Part shown: positions 1 to 7,191 of the stretch, in pieces
How the letters are laid out: every line of letters begins with the position of its first letter
Position numbering within the stretch: position 1 is the stretch's first letter
DNA from: an uncultured Clostridia bacterium
Lineage (GTDB): Bacteria > Bacillota > Clostridia > Christensenellales > Aristaeellaceae
Assembly: GCA_934636425.1 (NCBI GenBank)
Contig: CAKUAV010000052.1
Coordinates: forward strand, 1-17,508
Direction: 5' to 3'
DNA length: 17,508 bases
Position numbers and translations under genes: made by a program
Notes under the pieces: model-generated
Databases searched by the model: none
The model's input: only the letters and a program-made list of their open reading frames with translations
What the model was told of the DNA's origin: nothing

Positions 1-324
1 CAGAGAGTCGAAGACTCTTTGGCGCAGTCTGGGGCGCGCAGCCCCAGCGTACTCCCCGCGGAAAGCATTGCAAGGCCAATGCGGTTACGCAAAAGTGTAC
101 AAAGGCCGCGCCGCCAGTCCCGTTCCCGTCGTAGCTCCGTCCCCGTACCCCGGCAACTCCGTCGAGATCGCCACAAAGAAACGCCCAAACCCGAAGTGAA
201 CCAGCCAAGGCAGATAACCCCAAACGGCGTGAGAACGCACGAATGGCGATCTCGACCCGGCGGAATAGAAACGCAAGATATCGCAAGCCGTCTCTTTTTC
301 CTCGAGGAGGAAAAAGACAGGCGT
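1..324. other. Gene-free leading segment rich in inverted repeats
   Basis: I see no credible gene here. The segment holds several perfect inverted repeats: a 6-bp hairpin at 65-70/77-82, a 13-bp pair at 161-173 and 244-256 that could fold about 70 bases into one arm, and an 11-bp stem with a 3-base loop at 293-303/307-317. The open frames on both strands give arginine-rich or low-complexity peptides with no recognisable domain and no convincing ribosome binding site. The structure could be a non-coding RNA, a palindromic mobile remnant, or the tail of an element cut by the window edge. I cannot decide between these. Confidence 0.35.
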
Positions 325-1118
325 GAACTGAGGCAAAACGCAACAACAGAACAGTAAAGCTGGGTGCGAATCGAAGGCAGAGCCGCGGCAGAACCGCAAT
401 GCCGGGCGTGAACCGAGAGCAAAGCCGCGCGAGAAATGGAAGGCCGGACGCGCGCTGAGGGCAAATCGCCGCGGCAGAATCGCACGGACAGGATGAGCCG
501 AGGGCAAACGGTTGCGCCAGAACCGCACGGACAGGATGAGCTAAGGACAGAGCCGCGAGAGAAACGGAAGGCCGTACATGAGTTAAGGGCAAACGCCGCG
601 GCAGAAACGCAATGACCGGACGTGCGCCGAGGACAAAACGCCACGGCAGAATCGCACGGACAGGATGAACCGAGGGCAAAGCCGCGCCAGAAACGCAATT
701 GCCGAGCATGAACCGACGGCAAAGTCGCGGCAGAAACGCAATGGCTGGGCGTGAACCGCGGGCAAAGCGCCGCGCCAGAAACGGAAGGCTGGATGCGCGC
801 TGAGGGCAAACAGTTACGCCAGAACCGCACGGACAGGATGAACTAAGGACAGAGCCGCGAGAGAAACGGAAGGCCGTACATGAGTTAAGGGCAAACGCCG
901 CGGCAGAAACGGAAGGCCGGATGCGCGCTGAGGGGAGAGCTGCGCGAGAAACGGAAGGTCGGGCATGAACCGAGGGCAAATCGCCGCGACAGAAACGCAA
1001 CACCAAACGCGCGCTGAGGGCAAAGCCGCGAGAGAAGCGGAAGGCCGAGCGTGCACTGAGAGCAGAACTGGACGTGAACCGAGGGCAAAGCCGCGACAGA
1101 AACGGAAGGCTGGGCACG
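325..1118. repeat. Degenerate ~42-bp tandem array, about 19 units
   Basis: Units of 42-44 bp follow head to tail. The typical order within a unit is an AACCGAGGGCAAAG-like start, a CCGCGGCAGAAACGG-like middle and an AAGGCCGGGCGTG-like end. One unit near 1050-1080 is truncated to about 23 bp. Lengths of 42, 43 and 44 bp alternate, so no reading frame is kept, although reverse-strand fragments give repeated RFCRG-like peptides. There are no unique spacers between identical repeats, so this is not a CRISPR array. A 110-bp block at 500-609 recurs at 802-911 with about three differences, showing that amplification also moved several units at once. The following 270 bases up to the next promoter hold no gene that I can support. 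Confidence 0.85.
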
Positions 1119-1388
1119 CTCATCCCCCGCACCCCAATTCCGCATTCCGAATTTCCCCGCCGTTCCCCCGCGCGCACAAACGCCTGTGCCGGCGCTGAAA
1201 CCGGCCAAACGCAACGCTTCGCCGGCCCGCAATTTACGCGCATATGAAAACCGCCAGCGCCGCGCCGCGTCAGCGCGGAATATCTGCCGCATGGGGGCGG
1301 CCGAAGCACAGGGCGGAAGCGGCGTTTTTTATGGCGCTGAGACGGCCGCAAAACGACGCGGACGGCGCGTAAAAAAACGCGCGGACGA

Positions 1389-1417
1389 TTGACGCGGCGG
1401 CCGATATGGTCTATAAT
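1389..1417 (+). promoter_or_regulatory. Sigma-A-type promoter of the Lrp/AsnC gene
   Basis: TTGACG at 1389-1394 and TATAAT at 1412-1417 are separated by 17 bases. A second TATAAT lies at 1425-1430 without a good -35 partner. The start codon at 1466 leaves a leader of about 40 bases. Lrp/AsnC proteins commonly bind their own promoters, so this stretch is where autoregulation would be expected. Confidence 0.75.
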
Positions 1418-1465
1418 AAATTGCTATAATATCCGTTTCAAAAATGGCATGGGAGGGCGAATGAC

Positions 1466-1960
1466 ATGATACGCGACCTGGAGCTTTCCATATTGGAGAT
1501 TCTGTTCAACGACGCGCGCACGACGCCGGCGCAGATCGCCGTGATGACCGGGCACAGCGAGGATGAGGTTACGGCAGTCATCCGCAGCCTGGAAGCGCAG
1601 AAGATCATACTCAAATACACCACGATGATCAACTGGGATCGCGTGGAAGCCGATCAGGTTGAGGCGGTGATCGAGGTGCGCGTGACCCCGCAGCGCGACG
1701 AGGGCTTCGACGCCATCGCCGAGCAGATATACCGCTTCGAGGAGGTGTCCTCGGTGTATCTGATGAGCGGCGCGTACGACCTGATGGTGACCGTCAAGGC
1801 GGGCAGCATGAAGCGGCTGGCGCTGTTTGTGGCCGAAAAGCTGAGCACGCTCGAGCACGTTCTGTCCACAGCGACGCATTTTGTGCTGAAAAAGTACAAG
1901 CTCGAGGGCGTGATTTTTGAAGAGCGCAAGCAGGATGAAAGATTGGTGGTGACGCCGTGA
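1466..1960 (+). CDS. Lrp/AsnC family transcriptional regulator (AlaR/YugG-like)
   Basis: A 164-residue amino-acid-responsive DNA-binding protein. Residues 1-55 form the AsnC-type winged helix-turn-helix (LSILEILFNDARTTPAQIA, then the recognition segment around GHSEDEVTAVIRSLE). Residues 65-150 form the RAM ligand-binding domain, with the typical VYLMSGAYDLMVTVKA strand-turn-strand. The length is normal for the family. The ATG at 1466 follows GGGAGGG at 1451-1457; an ATG at 1461 is excluded because its frame stops at once. The stop overlaps the GTG start of the aminotransferase by four bases, so the two are probably translationally coupled. In Bacillus subtilis an equivalent pair is AlaR-AlaT (YugG-YugH), where the regulator controls an alanine transaminase. 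By analogy this protein probably senses alanine or a related amino acid; the ligand is inference. Confidence 0.92.
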   Translation: MIRDLELSILEILFNDARTTPAQIAVMTGHSEDEVTAVIRSLEAQKIILKYTTMINWDRVEADQVEAVIEVRVTPQRDEGFDAIAEQIYRFEEVSSVYLMSGAYDLMVTVKAGSMKRLALFVAEKLSTLEHVLSTATHFVLKKYKLEGVIFEERKQDERLVVTP

Positions 1961-3150
1961 ATTATGATGAAATTGTCTGCGGGCGCGTTCGCGACGTGCC
2001 GCCCTCGGGCATACGCAAGTTTTTTGACATCGTCAGCACGATGAAGGACGCCATTTCGCTGGGCGTGGGCGAGCCGGACTTCGGCACGCAGTGGACGGTC
2101 AGCGACGCGGCGATCTACTCGCTGCGCCAGGGCCGCACGCATTACACCGCCAACGCCGGCCTGATCGAGCTGCGCGAGGCCGTGTGCGACTATGTGCGCG
2201 CGCGCTTCGGCGTGAGCTATGATCCGAAAAATGAGATATTCATGACCGTCGGCGCGAGCGAGGGCATCGACGTGGCGCTGCGCGTGCTGCTGGAGCCGGG
2301 CGACGAGGTGCTTCTGCCCGATCCGAGCTATGTCTCCTACAGCCCGGGCGTGATTTTCGCGGGCGGCGTGCCCGTGCCGATCGTCACGCGCGAGGAGGAC
2401 GAGTTCCGCCTCACGCCCGGCGCGCTGAAAAGCGCCATCACACCGCGCACAAAGGCGCTGATACTGCCCTATCCGAACAACCCGACCGGCGCGGTGATGG
2501 ACAGGCGCGATCTCGAGGCCATCGCAGACGTGCTGCGCGGCACGAACATCATCGTCATCGCCGACGAAATTTACGCCGAGCTGACATACGGCGGCTTAAA
2601 GCACACGAGCTTTGCGGCCATCGACGGCATGCGCGAGCGCACGATATTGCTCAACGGCTTCTCAAAGGCGTTCGCCATGACCGGCTGGCGCATGGGCTAT
2701 GTGTGCGCGCCCAAGGAGCTGATCAAGATCATGCTCAAGGTGCATCAGTACACGATCATGTGCGCGCCCACCGCCGGCCAGTATGCCGCGCTCGAGGCGC
2801 TGCGCTCCGGCGCGGACACCAATTACGCCTATGTCGCCGAGATGGTGCGCGCCTACGACCGCCGCCGCCGCATCATGCTGGACGCCTATGAAAAGATGGG
2901 GCTGCACTGCTTCGAGCCGCGCGGCGCGTTCTACACATTCCCGTGCATACGCTCGACCGGATTGACCAGCCAGGAGTTTGCCGAGCGGCTGCTGCGCGAG
3001 GAGAAGGTGGCCTGCGTGCCCGGCACGGCGTTCGGCGAATCGGGCGAGGGCTTCGTGCGCTGCTCCTACGCAACGGCGACCGACAAGGTGGCCGAGGCCA
3101 TGGCGCGCATGCAGCGCTTTGTCGAGCGCGTGCGCGACGCGCGGACGTAA
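1957..3150 (+). CDS. PLP-dependent class I/II aminotransferase (AlaT/PatA-like)
   Basis: A 397-residue cytoplasmic fold-type I aminotransferase, normal length for subfamily I-gamma. Family residues are all visible: PNNPTG with the PLP-contacting Asn175, Asp203 and Tyr206 in IADEIYAEL, the Schiff-base Lys237 in GFSKAFAMTGWRMG, and the carboxylate-binding Arg368 in EGFVRCSYA. The start is GTG at 1957, inside the regulator's last codons (GTGA overlap), which implies coupled translation. Paralogues in this group act on aspartate, alanine, aromatic amino acids or N-acetyl-diaminopimelate, and motifs alone do not separate them. The adjacent Lrp/AsnC regulator makes the alanine transaminase role of B. 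subtilis AlaT (YugH) the best guess. No clear terminator follows; the gene runs into a repeat array and then a PLP-salvage kinase gene. Confidence 0.93.
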   Translation: MNYDEIVCGRVRDVPPSGIRKFFDIVSTMKDAISLGVGEPDFGTQWTVSDAAIYSLRQGRTHYTANAGLIELREAVCDYVRARFGVSYDPKNEIFMTVGASEGIDVALRVLLEPGDEVLLPDPSYVSYSPGVIFAGGVPVPIVTREEDEFRLTPGALKSAITPRTKALILPYPNNPTGAVMDRRDLEAIADVLRGTNIIVIADEIYAELTYGGLKHTSFAAIDGMRERTILLNGFSKAFAMTGWRMGYVCAPKELIKIMLKVHQYTIMCAPTAGQYAALEALRSGADTNYAYVAEMVRAYDRRRRIMLDAYEKMGLHCFEPRGAFYTFPCIRSTGLTSQEFAERLLREEKVACVPGTAFGESGEGFVRCSYATATDKVAEAMARMQRFVERVRDART

Positions 3151-3176
3151 GCGGATACGATGCAAATGGAAGAATG

Positions 3177-3575
3177 CGGCGATGAGCGAGCCTGCGCGCT
3201 TGAGCGAAATTCGCTGATGCGGCGTTGAGCGAGCCTGCGCGGACAGCGAGGAAATGCGCTGATGCGGCGCGGGGCGCGTTTGCGCCGGTTGAGTGAAATG
3301 CGCTGATGCGGTGCTGGGCGCGTTTGCGCCGATGCGGCGCTGGGTGCGTTTGCGCTGATTGAGTGGAATGCGCTGATGCAGTGCTGGGCGCGTTTGCGCC
3401 GATTGAGCGAAATGCGCTGATGCGGCGCGGGGCGAGGCTGCGCCGATGGTGCGGATATGCGTGAGCGCGGGCGCGTTTGCGCCGATTGAGCGAAATATGC
3501 TGAGTGAACCTGCGCGTATGCGCGTGGGTATGGGTGGATTTGCGCCGGTTGAGCGAAATATGCTATGCGGCGCGG
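3177..3575. repeat. ~44-bp tandem repeat array between aminotransferase and pdxY
   Basis: About nine imperfect units, each of the form GCGCTGATGCGG, then GGGCGCGTTTGCGCCG, then ATTGAGCGAAAT. Most units contain the mini-hairpin GGCGC-GTTT-GCGCC (5-bp stem, 4-base loop). Some units are truncated or fused, for example near 3330-3360. Unit length is not consistently a multiple of three and the open frames crossing it show no domain, so it appears non-coding. The core GGCGCGTTTGYGCCGAT is also present in the array downstream of pdxY, so the two arrays flanking that gene are related. Confidence 0.8.
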
Positions 3576-3639
3576 GGCGGCGGCTCGGATGGAGATTCCG
3601 GGCGGGCTGCCGGTATATGAGAGGAAGAGGGGAAGGCCT

Positions 3640-4515
3640 GTGAAACTGCGTCCGGCGCCCGTTGTGGCGGCTGTGCATGATCTTTCGTGTGTGGGGCGGT
3701 GCGCGCTGACTGTCGTGCTGCCGACGCTGGCCGTCATGGGGGTGCAGGGCGTGCCGCTGCCCACGGCCGTGCTGAGCACGCACACCGGCGGCTTTACCGA
3801 TCTGGCCGCGCAGACGCTGGACGGCTTTATGGGCGACTGCGTGGCGCACTGGAAGGCGCTCCGCTTAAAGCTCGACGCGGTGTACAGCGGCTATCTGGCG
3901 ACTGTCGCTCAGGTCGATCTGGTGCATGACCTCATAGACTATGGCCGCGATACGAACGGCGCTCTGGCTGTGGTCGATCCTGTGATGGGCGACGAGGGGG
4001 AGCTGTATTCGGCGATACCGCGCGATATGCCCGCCGCCATGAAGACGCTCTGCGACGCGGCCGATCTCATCACGCCCAATCTGACCGAGGCGGCGCTTAT
4101 GCTGGACAGGCCCTATCGCGAGGATACCCTGACGAACGATGAAATTTACGATATGCTGCGCGGATTTGACGCGCGCCACACGGTGATCACCAGCGTGACG
4201 CTCGGGGACGGCAGGCCGGCCAACGTCTACAGGACGCGCGGCGAAAACGGCTTCTGGGTCTGTCCGTATCGGCGCGTGCCGGTGCATTATCCGGGCACGG
4301 GCGATCTGTTCGCCTCCGTGCTGACCGGCGCGCTGGTCAGGGGCGACGCGCTTCACGACGCGGTGGCGCTGGCCAGCGAGCATGTGCGCCGCGTCATGGA
4401 GGAGAGCAGCCGCACCGAGGGCGAGCCGCGCTACGGCGTGCAGCTCGAGCGGACGCTGGGCTGGCTGGTTCATCCCGCGCCCGCCGAATATGACAGCGCG
4501 TTCGTGCCGATGTGA
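3640..4515 (+). CDS. pdxY: Pyridoxal/pyridoxamine kinase (PdxY family)
   Basis: A ribokinase-fold enzyme that phosphorylates pyridoxal or pyridoxamine with ATP in vitamin B6 salvage. With the GTG start at 3640 it has 291 residues, close to the usual length. The N-terminal stretch HDLSCVGRCALTVVLP and the following STHTGGF match the pyridoxal kinase substrate region. VVDPVMGDEGELY and TPNLTEAALM are typical family segments. YPGTGDLFASVLTGAL near residues 217-232 supplies the anion hole and the catalytic base Asp222. I chose GTG because AGGAAGAGGGGAAGG sits just upstream; the in-frame ATGs at 3565 and 3589 lie at or beside the repeat array and lack such a site. The last codons (SAFVPM, stop) lie inside the first unit of the downstream array. 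Proximity to a PLP enzyme suggests linked supply of cofactor. Confidence 0.9.
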   Translation: MKLRPAPVVAAVHDLSCVGRCALTVVLPTLAVMGVQGVPLPTAVLSTHTGGFTDLAAQTLDGFMGDCVAHWKALRLKLDAVYSGYLATVAQVDLVHDLIDYGRDTNGALAVVDPVMGDEGELYSAIPRDMPAAMKTLCDAADLITPNLTEAALMLDRPYREDTLTNDEIYDMLRGFDARHTVITSVTLGDGRPANVYRTRGENGFWVCPYRRVPVHYPGTGDLFASVLTGALVRGDALHDAVALASEHVRRVMEESSRTEGEPRYGVQLERTLGWLVHPAPAEYDSAFVPM

Positions 4516-4527
4516 TGAAGAACGTTG

Positions 4528-4563
4528 AGCCGGATTGATGGATGTGCGTCGATCTGGCTTTTT
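4528..4563 (+). terminator. Intrinsic terminator, copy 1 (pdxY)
   Basis: The arm at 4528-4540 pairs along 13 bp, with three G-U pairs, to 4547-4559 around a 6-base loop. A run of five T at 4559-4563 follows. It lies 13 bases after the pdxY stop. Confidence 0.85.
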
Positions 4564-4637
4564 GTGTGCGGCTGGCGCGGGGTGATATGCGCTGCCTGAG
4601 CGTGGGCGCGTTTGTGCCGATGTGATGAAGAACGTTG

Positions 4638-4674
4638 AGCCGGATTGATGGATGTGCGTCGATCTGGCTTTTTT
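4638..4674 (+). terminator. Intrinsic terminator, copy 2
   Basis: Same 13-bp stem and 6-base loop as copy 1, 110 bases downstream. The T run is longer, six bases at 4669-4674. Confidence 0.85.
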
Positions 4675-4746
4675 ATGCGCGGTTGGCGCGGGGGATGCGC
4701 TGCCTGAGCGGGTGGCGCGTTTGTGCCGATGTGATGAAGAACGTTG

Positions 4747-4783
4747 AGCCGGATTAATAGAAGTGCGTCGATCCGGCTTTTTT
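4747..4783 (+). terminator. Intrinsic terminator, copy 3
   Basis: The outer stem is now fully Watson-Crick over 8 bp (AGCCGGAT with ATCCGGCT), where the other copies have a G-U pair. The inner stem is weaker because the 5' arm reads TTAATA. Six T end the element at 4778-4783. Confidence 0.8.
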
Positions 4784-4858
4784 GTGTGGGGTGGCGCGGG
4801 GGATGCGCTGCCTGAGCGGGTGTGCGCGTTCGTGCCGATGTGACGGAGAATAATGCTG

Positions 4859-4895
4859 AGCCGGATTGATGGAAGTGCGTCGATCTGGCTTTTTT
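4859..4895 (+). terminator. Intrinsic terminator, copy 4
   Basis: Same stem as copy 1, with an altered loop and six T at 4890-4895. It is the last barrier before the promoter at 4961, so it would insulate the next gene from upstream transcription. Confidence 0.85.
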
Positions 4896-4960
4896 ATGCG
4901 CGGCTGGCGCGGGGCGGGCGGGATTCTCGTAAAATACCGCGCAAAAGAACCGTGTCGCCC

Positions 4961-4989
4961 TTGAAACGCGGCGGGAAATGTGTTAAAAT
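4961..4989 (+). promoter_or_regulatory. Sigma-A-type promoter of the PIG-L gene
   Basis: TTGAAA at 4961-4966 and TAAAAT at 4984-4989 are separated by exactly 17 bases. Transcription would start near 4996, giving a leader of about 35 bases that carries GAGGAG at 5015-5020. Confidence 0.78.
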
Positions 4990-5029
4990 AACTATGATAA
5001 AGACTGTCTGCCGTGAGGAGTGCTTTACT

Positions 5030-6901
5030 ATGAAGAAATGCAATATAACCGGGACGCTGGCCGCGGTGCTGGCCGCGCTTTTGCTGTGCGCGCCCTGCGC
5101 CCGTGCGACCGATCAGGAGACGGCCGCCTATTACAAGGACGTCGAGGTCAAGGTGGGCGTGATCACCGCCGAGGCCAAGGTCAATATGCGCCGCGAGCCC
5201 AACACGAAGGCGGGGATTCTCGAGCGGATTCATCCCGGCGAGACCGTCGACGTGCTGGACGATTCCGACGAAAAGTGGCTCAAGGTGAAATACGACGGTA
5301 AGGTCGGCTATGTGTCGGCCGACTTCGTCGAGGTGAGCACCTATATGGACCAGAAGCCCGTGGTCATAGAGGATCCGCTCGAGGTGACGGCGGCGGAGCT
5401 GTCGCTGCCGACTTTGCTCGAGCACAAGGAGTCCTTTACCATAGAGGGCATACTGACCAGCAACAACCCGATCATCAATGTGTCCATCGAGGTGGTGGAC
5501 GACAGAACGCTTTCAACCGTGATGAGCGCGTCCAAATCGTTTGAGTATGAAGAGGATGTGCACACGTTCGACATCAACAAATTCGACGGCGATCTGGTGT
5601 TCAGAAAGCTCTCGGGCGGCGAAAAGACGCTGACCGTGACTGTGAGCAGCTCCGCCGAGACGCAGGAGGTCGTCAGGCAGGATTTCTACGTCAAGGGCGA
5701 GCTGAGTGAGATCGCCAGCATGACGGGCGACTGCGAGATCGACGTGACCAGCGGCAAAAAGGCGTATCTGACCGACGGCAGCACGCGGACGCACTGGACG
5801 GCGGGCAGCGAGGCCGACCGCGTGACCGTGACGGTGCCCAATGACAAAAAGGCGGCGCTTTTGACGCTGGCCTGGAGCAACGCGCCCACGGCGTTCACCG
5901 TAACGCTTCAAAATGCGACCGGCGACGTCATCGACACCATCACCGAGACCAATCCGGGCGAAATGCTGAATTTTGCGTACGATCTGGACACGGCGACGAA
6001 GAAGATATTCATTTCCACGTCCGACACGTCGGCGGGCATATGCGAGCTGCGCGTCATGGAGGAGGGCAAAATCCCCGAGAGCGTCCAGCGCTGGCAGCCC
6101 ATAGAGGGCAAGGTCGATTTGATGGTCATCTCCACCCATGAGGACGACGAGCTGCTGTTCTTCGGCGGCACGATTCCCTACTATGTGGCGCAGGGCAAGA
6201 ACGTCATGGTCGTCTACATGGCCAACTGCGGCCGCTTCCGCTATGAGGAGGCGCTGGAAGGCCTGTGGAGCTGCGGGCTCAAGAATCACCCCGTGTTCGT
6301 CGGCCTTGAGGACAAGCGCCTGAACGACTATGACGAGACGGTCAATCTGTGGGGGCTTGAAAAGACCGAAAATATCGTGACCGAGCTGCTGCGCAAATAT
6401 CAGCCGGATGTGGTCGTGACCCACGACATAAACGGCGAATACGGCCACAATCAGCACAAGCTGACCTCCGCCGTGGTGCGCCGCGCGGTCTATCTGGCCG
6501 CCGACGCGGAGAGCGATCCCGAGAGCGCCGCCAAATACGGCACATGGGAGACCAAGAAGCTCTACATCCACCTCTATGAGGGCAATCAGCTCACAATGAC
6601 CGCCTATGACGAGCCGCTCGAGGCGCTGGGCGGCCTGACGGCGACGCAGGTGGCCACAATCGCCTACAGCAAGCACGTCTCTCAGCAGAAGTATTACAGC
6701 ATGGAGAAGCAGGGCGTGCAGTACGACAACCGCAAGTACGGCCTGATACTGACCAATGTCGGCGACGACGTGGCCAAGAACGATCTGTTCGAGAATGTCG
6801 GCAGCGTCGTGACCGTGGATACCGGCGCGGACGGCGAGCCGCTGCGCGGCGCGGATGAAGCGGGCGAGGACGGCGCGGCGGAGGACGGCGCGGCGCAGTG
6901 A
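5030..6901 (+). CDS. Secreted SH3b domain-containing PIG-L (LmbE-type) deacetylase
   Basis: A 623-residue exported protein. Residues 1-26 form a signal peptide (MKKC start, hydrophobic core, ARA before the mature end). Residues about 38-98 are a bacterial SH3b domain (VNMRREPNTKAGILERI, then WLKVKYDGKVGYV). Residues about 105-225 look like a beta-rich Ig-like module, and 230-350 like a discoidin-type beta-sandwich. Residues about 360-580 are a PIG-L/LmbE deacetylase: THEDDE gives His370, Asp372 (base) and Asp373, and GHNQH gives His473 and His476, matching the zinc and oxyanion positions of MshB. The usual HPDD is HEDD here. The tail after residue 600 is acidic and low in complexity. The family removes N-acetyl groups from N-acetylglucosamine-type sugars; SH3b suggests cell-wall attachment. 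ATG 5030 is chosen for the signal peptide and GAGGAG; a longer frame from 4853 runs through repeat DNA. Confidence 0.88.
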   Translation: MKKCNITGTLAAVLAALLLCAPCARATDQETAAYYKDVEVKVGVITAEAKVNMRREPNTKAGILERIHPGETVDVLDDSDEKWLKVKYDGKVGYVSADFVEVSTYMDQKPVVIEDPLEVTAAELSLPTLLEHKESFTIEGILTSNNPIINVSIEVVDDRTLSTVMSASKSFEYEEDVHTFDINKFDGDLVFRKLSGGEKTLTVTVSSSAETQEVVRQDFYVKGELSEIASMTGDCEIDVTSGKKAYLTDGSTRTHWTAGSEADRVTVTVPNDKKAALLTLAWSNAPTAFTVTLQNATGDVIDTITETNPGEMLNFAYDLDTATKKIFISTSDTSAGICELRVMEEGKIPESVQRWQPIEGKVDLMVISTHEDDELLFFGGTIPYYVAQGKNVMVVYMANCGRFRYEEALEGLWSCGLKNHPVFVGLEDKRLNDYDETVNLWGLEKTENIVTELLRKYQPDVVVTHDINGEYGHNQHKLTSAVVRRAVYLAADAESDPESAAKYGTWETKKLYIHLYEGNQLTMTAYDEPLEALGGLTATQVATIAYSKHVSQQKYYSMEKQGVQYDNRKYGLILTNVGDDVAKNDLFENVGSVVTVDTGADGEPLRGADEAGEDGAAEDGAAQ

Positions 6902-7085
6902 TTTGCGCGCGATAAGCGGCCTTCGCGGTTCGTGATGAGCCGGGCTGCACGGCTGGCGTTGCCGTGATTTGATGGCGCAGCGGCTTGCGCGGCGGCGTAT
7001 TGTGGCGGCGCGTTCCGTGGGTGCAATGGGCGCTTTTGAACGGGGCGAGGCCGTGGAAACGCCGCGCTCGGGCTTGATGGCGCGC

Positions 7086-7102
7086 TGCAACCGCCGGTTG
7101 CA
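7086..7102. promoter_or_regulatory. 17-base palindrome, candidate operator upstream of PHP gene
   Basis: TGCAACCGCCGGTTGCA is a perfect 8-bp inverted repeat around a central C. The same form, TGCAACC-N3-GGTTGCA, occurs at 14181-14197 upstream of the XRE-solenoid gene. It lies about 90 bases before the PHP start codon. I do not see a strong promoter here; TATAAA at 7149-7154 is the best -10. An alternative reading is a weak terminator for the PIG-L gene, because CCGCC at 7091-7095 could pair with GGCGG at 7105-7109 before GTTTT. Confidence 0.5.
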
Positions 7103-7191
7103 AAGGCGGGTTTTGTCCATCGGTGGCCGGACGATGCGCCGGCTTGTGTATAAATCTGATTCGATATTTCTCAGGATGGAGGCGTATTCCC

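Larger units (their letters stand above)
4496..4915 (+). repeat. Four tandem 109-110 bp units, each carrying a terminator
   Basis: The landmark GTGATGAAGAACGTTGAGCC begins at 4512, 4622 and 4731, with a diverged copy (GTGACGGAG) at 4840, so the period is 110, 109 and 109 bp. Each unit has the same order: GCGCGTTYGTGCCGATGTGA, an intrinsic terminator, then a GGYTGGCGCGGGG-like stretch and GCGCTGCCTGAGCG. The first unit begins inside pdxY and includes its stop codon, so the repeat unit contains a copy of the gene's end. The last unit stops shortly before the promoter of the next gene. Confidence 0.9.

Noticed and set aside
325..1118. CRISPR array
   Set aside because: The whole unit is repeated with scattered changes; there are no identical repeats separated by unique spacers, and no cas genes are present.
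85..1292. Reverse-strand peptides with repeated RFCRG-like phrases
   Set aside because: Unit lengths of 42, 43 and 44 bp shift the frame repeatedly, stops break the frames, and no ribosome binding site or domain is visible.
1186..1392. Small rightward gene before the Lrp/AsnC promoter
   Set aside because: The peptide is Arg/Ala-rich without a domain, overlaps the promoter, and has no good ribosome binding site.
3565..3639. Upstream ATG starts for pdxY at 3565 and 3589
   Set aside because: They lie at or beside the repeat array and lack a ribosome binding site, while GTG 3640 follows a strong purine-rich site and begins right before the conserved domain.
4853..5029. N-terminal extension of the PIG-L protein
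   Set aside because: The extension runs through the last terminator repeat and the promoter; the signal peptide and GAGGAG place the start at 5030.
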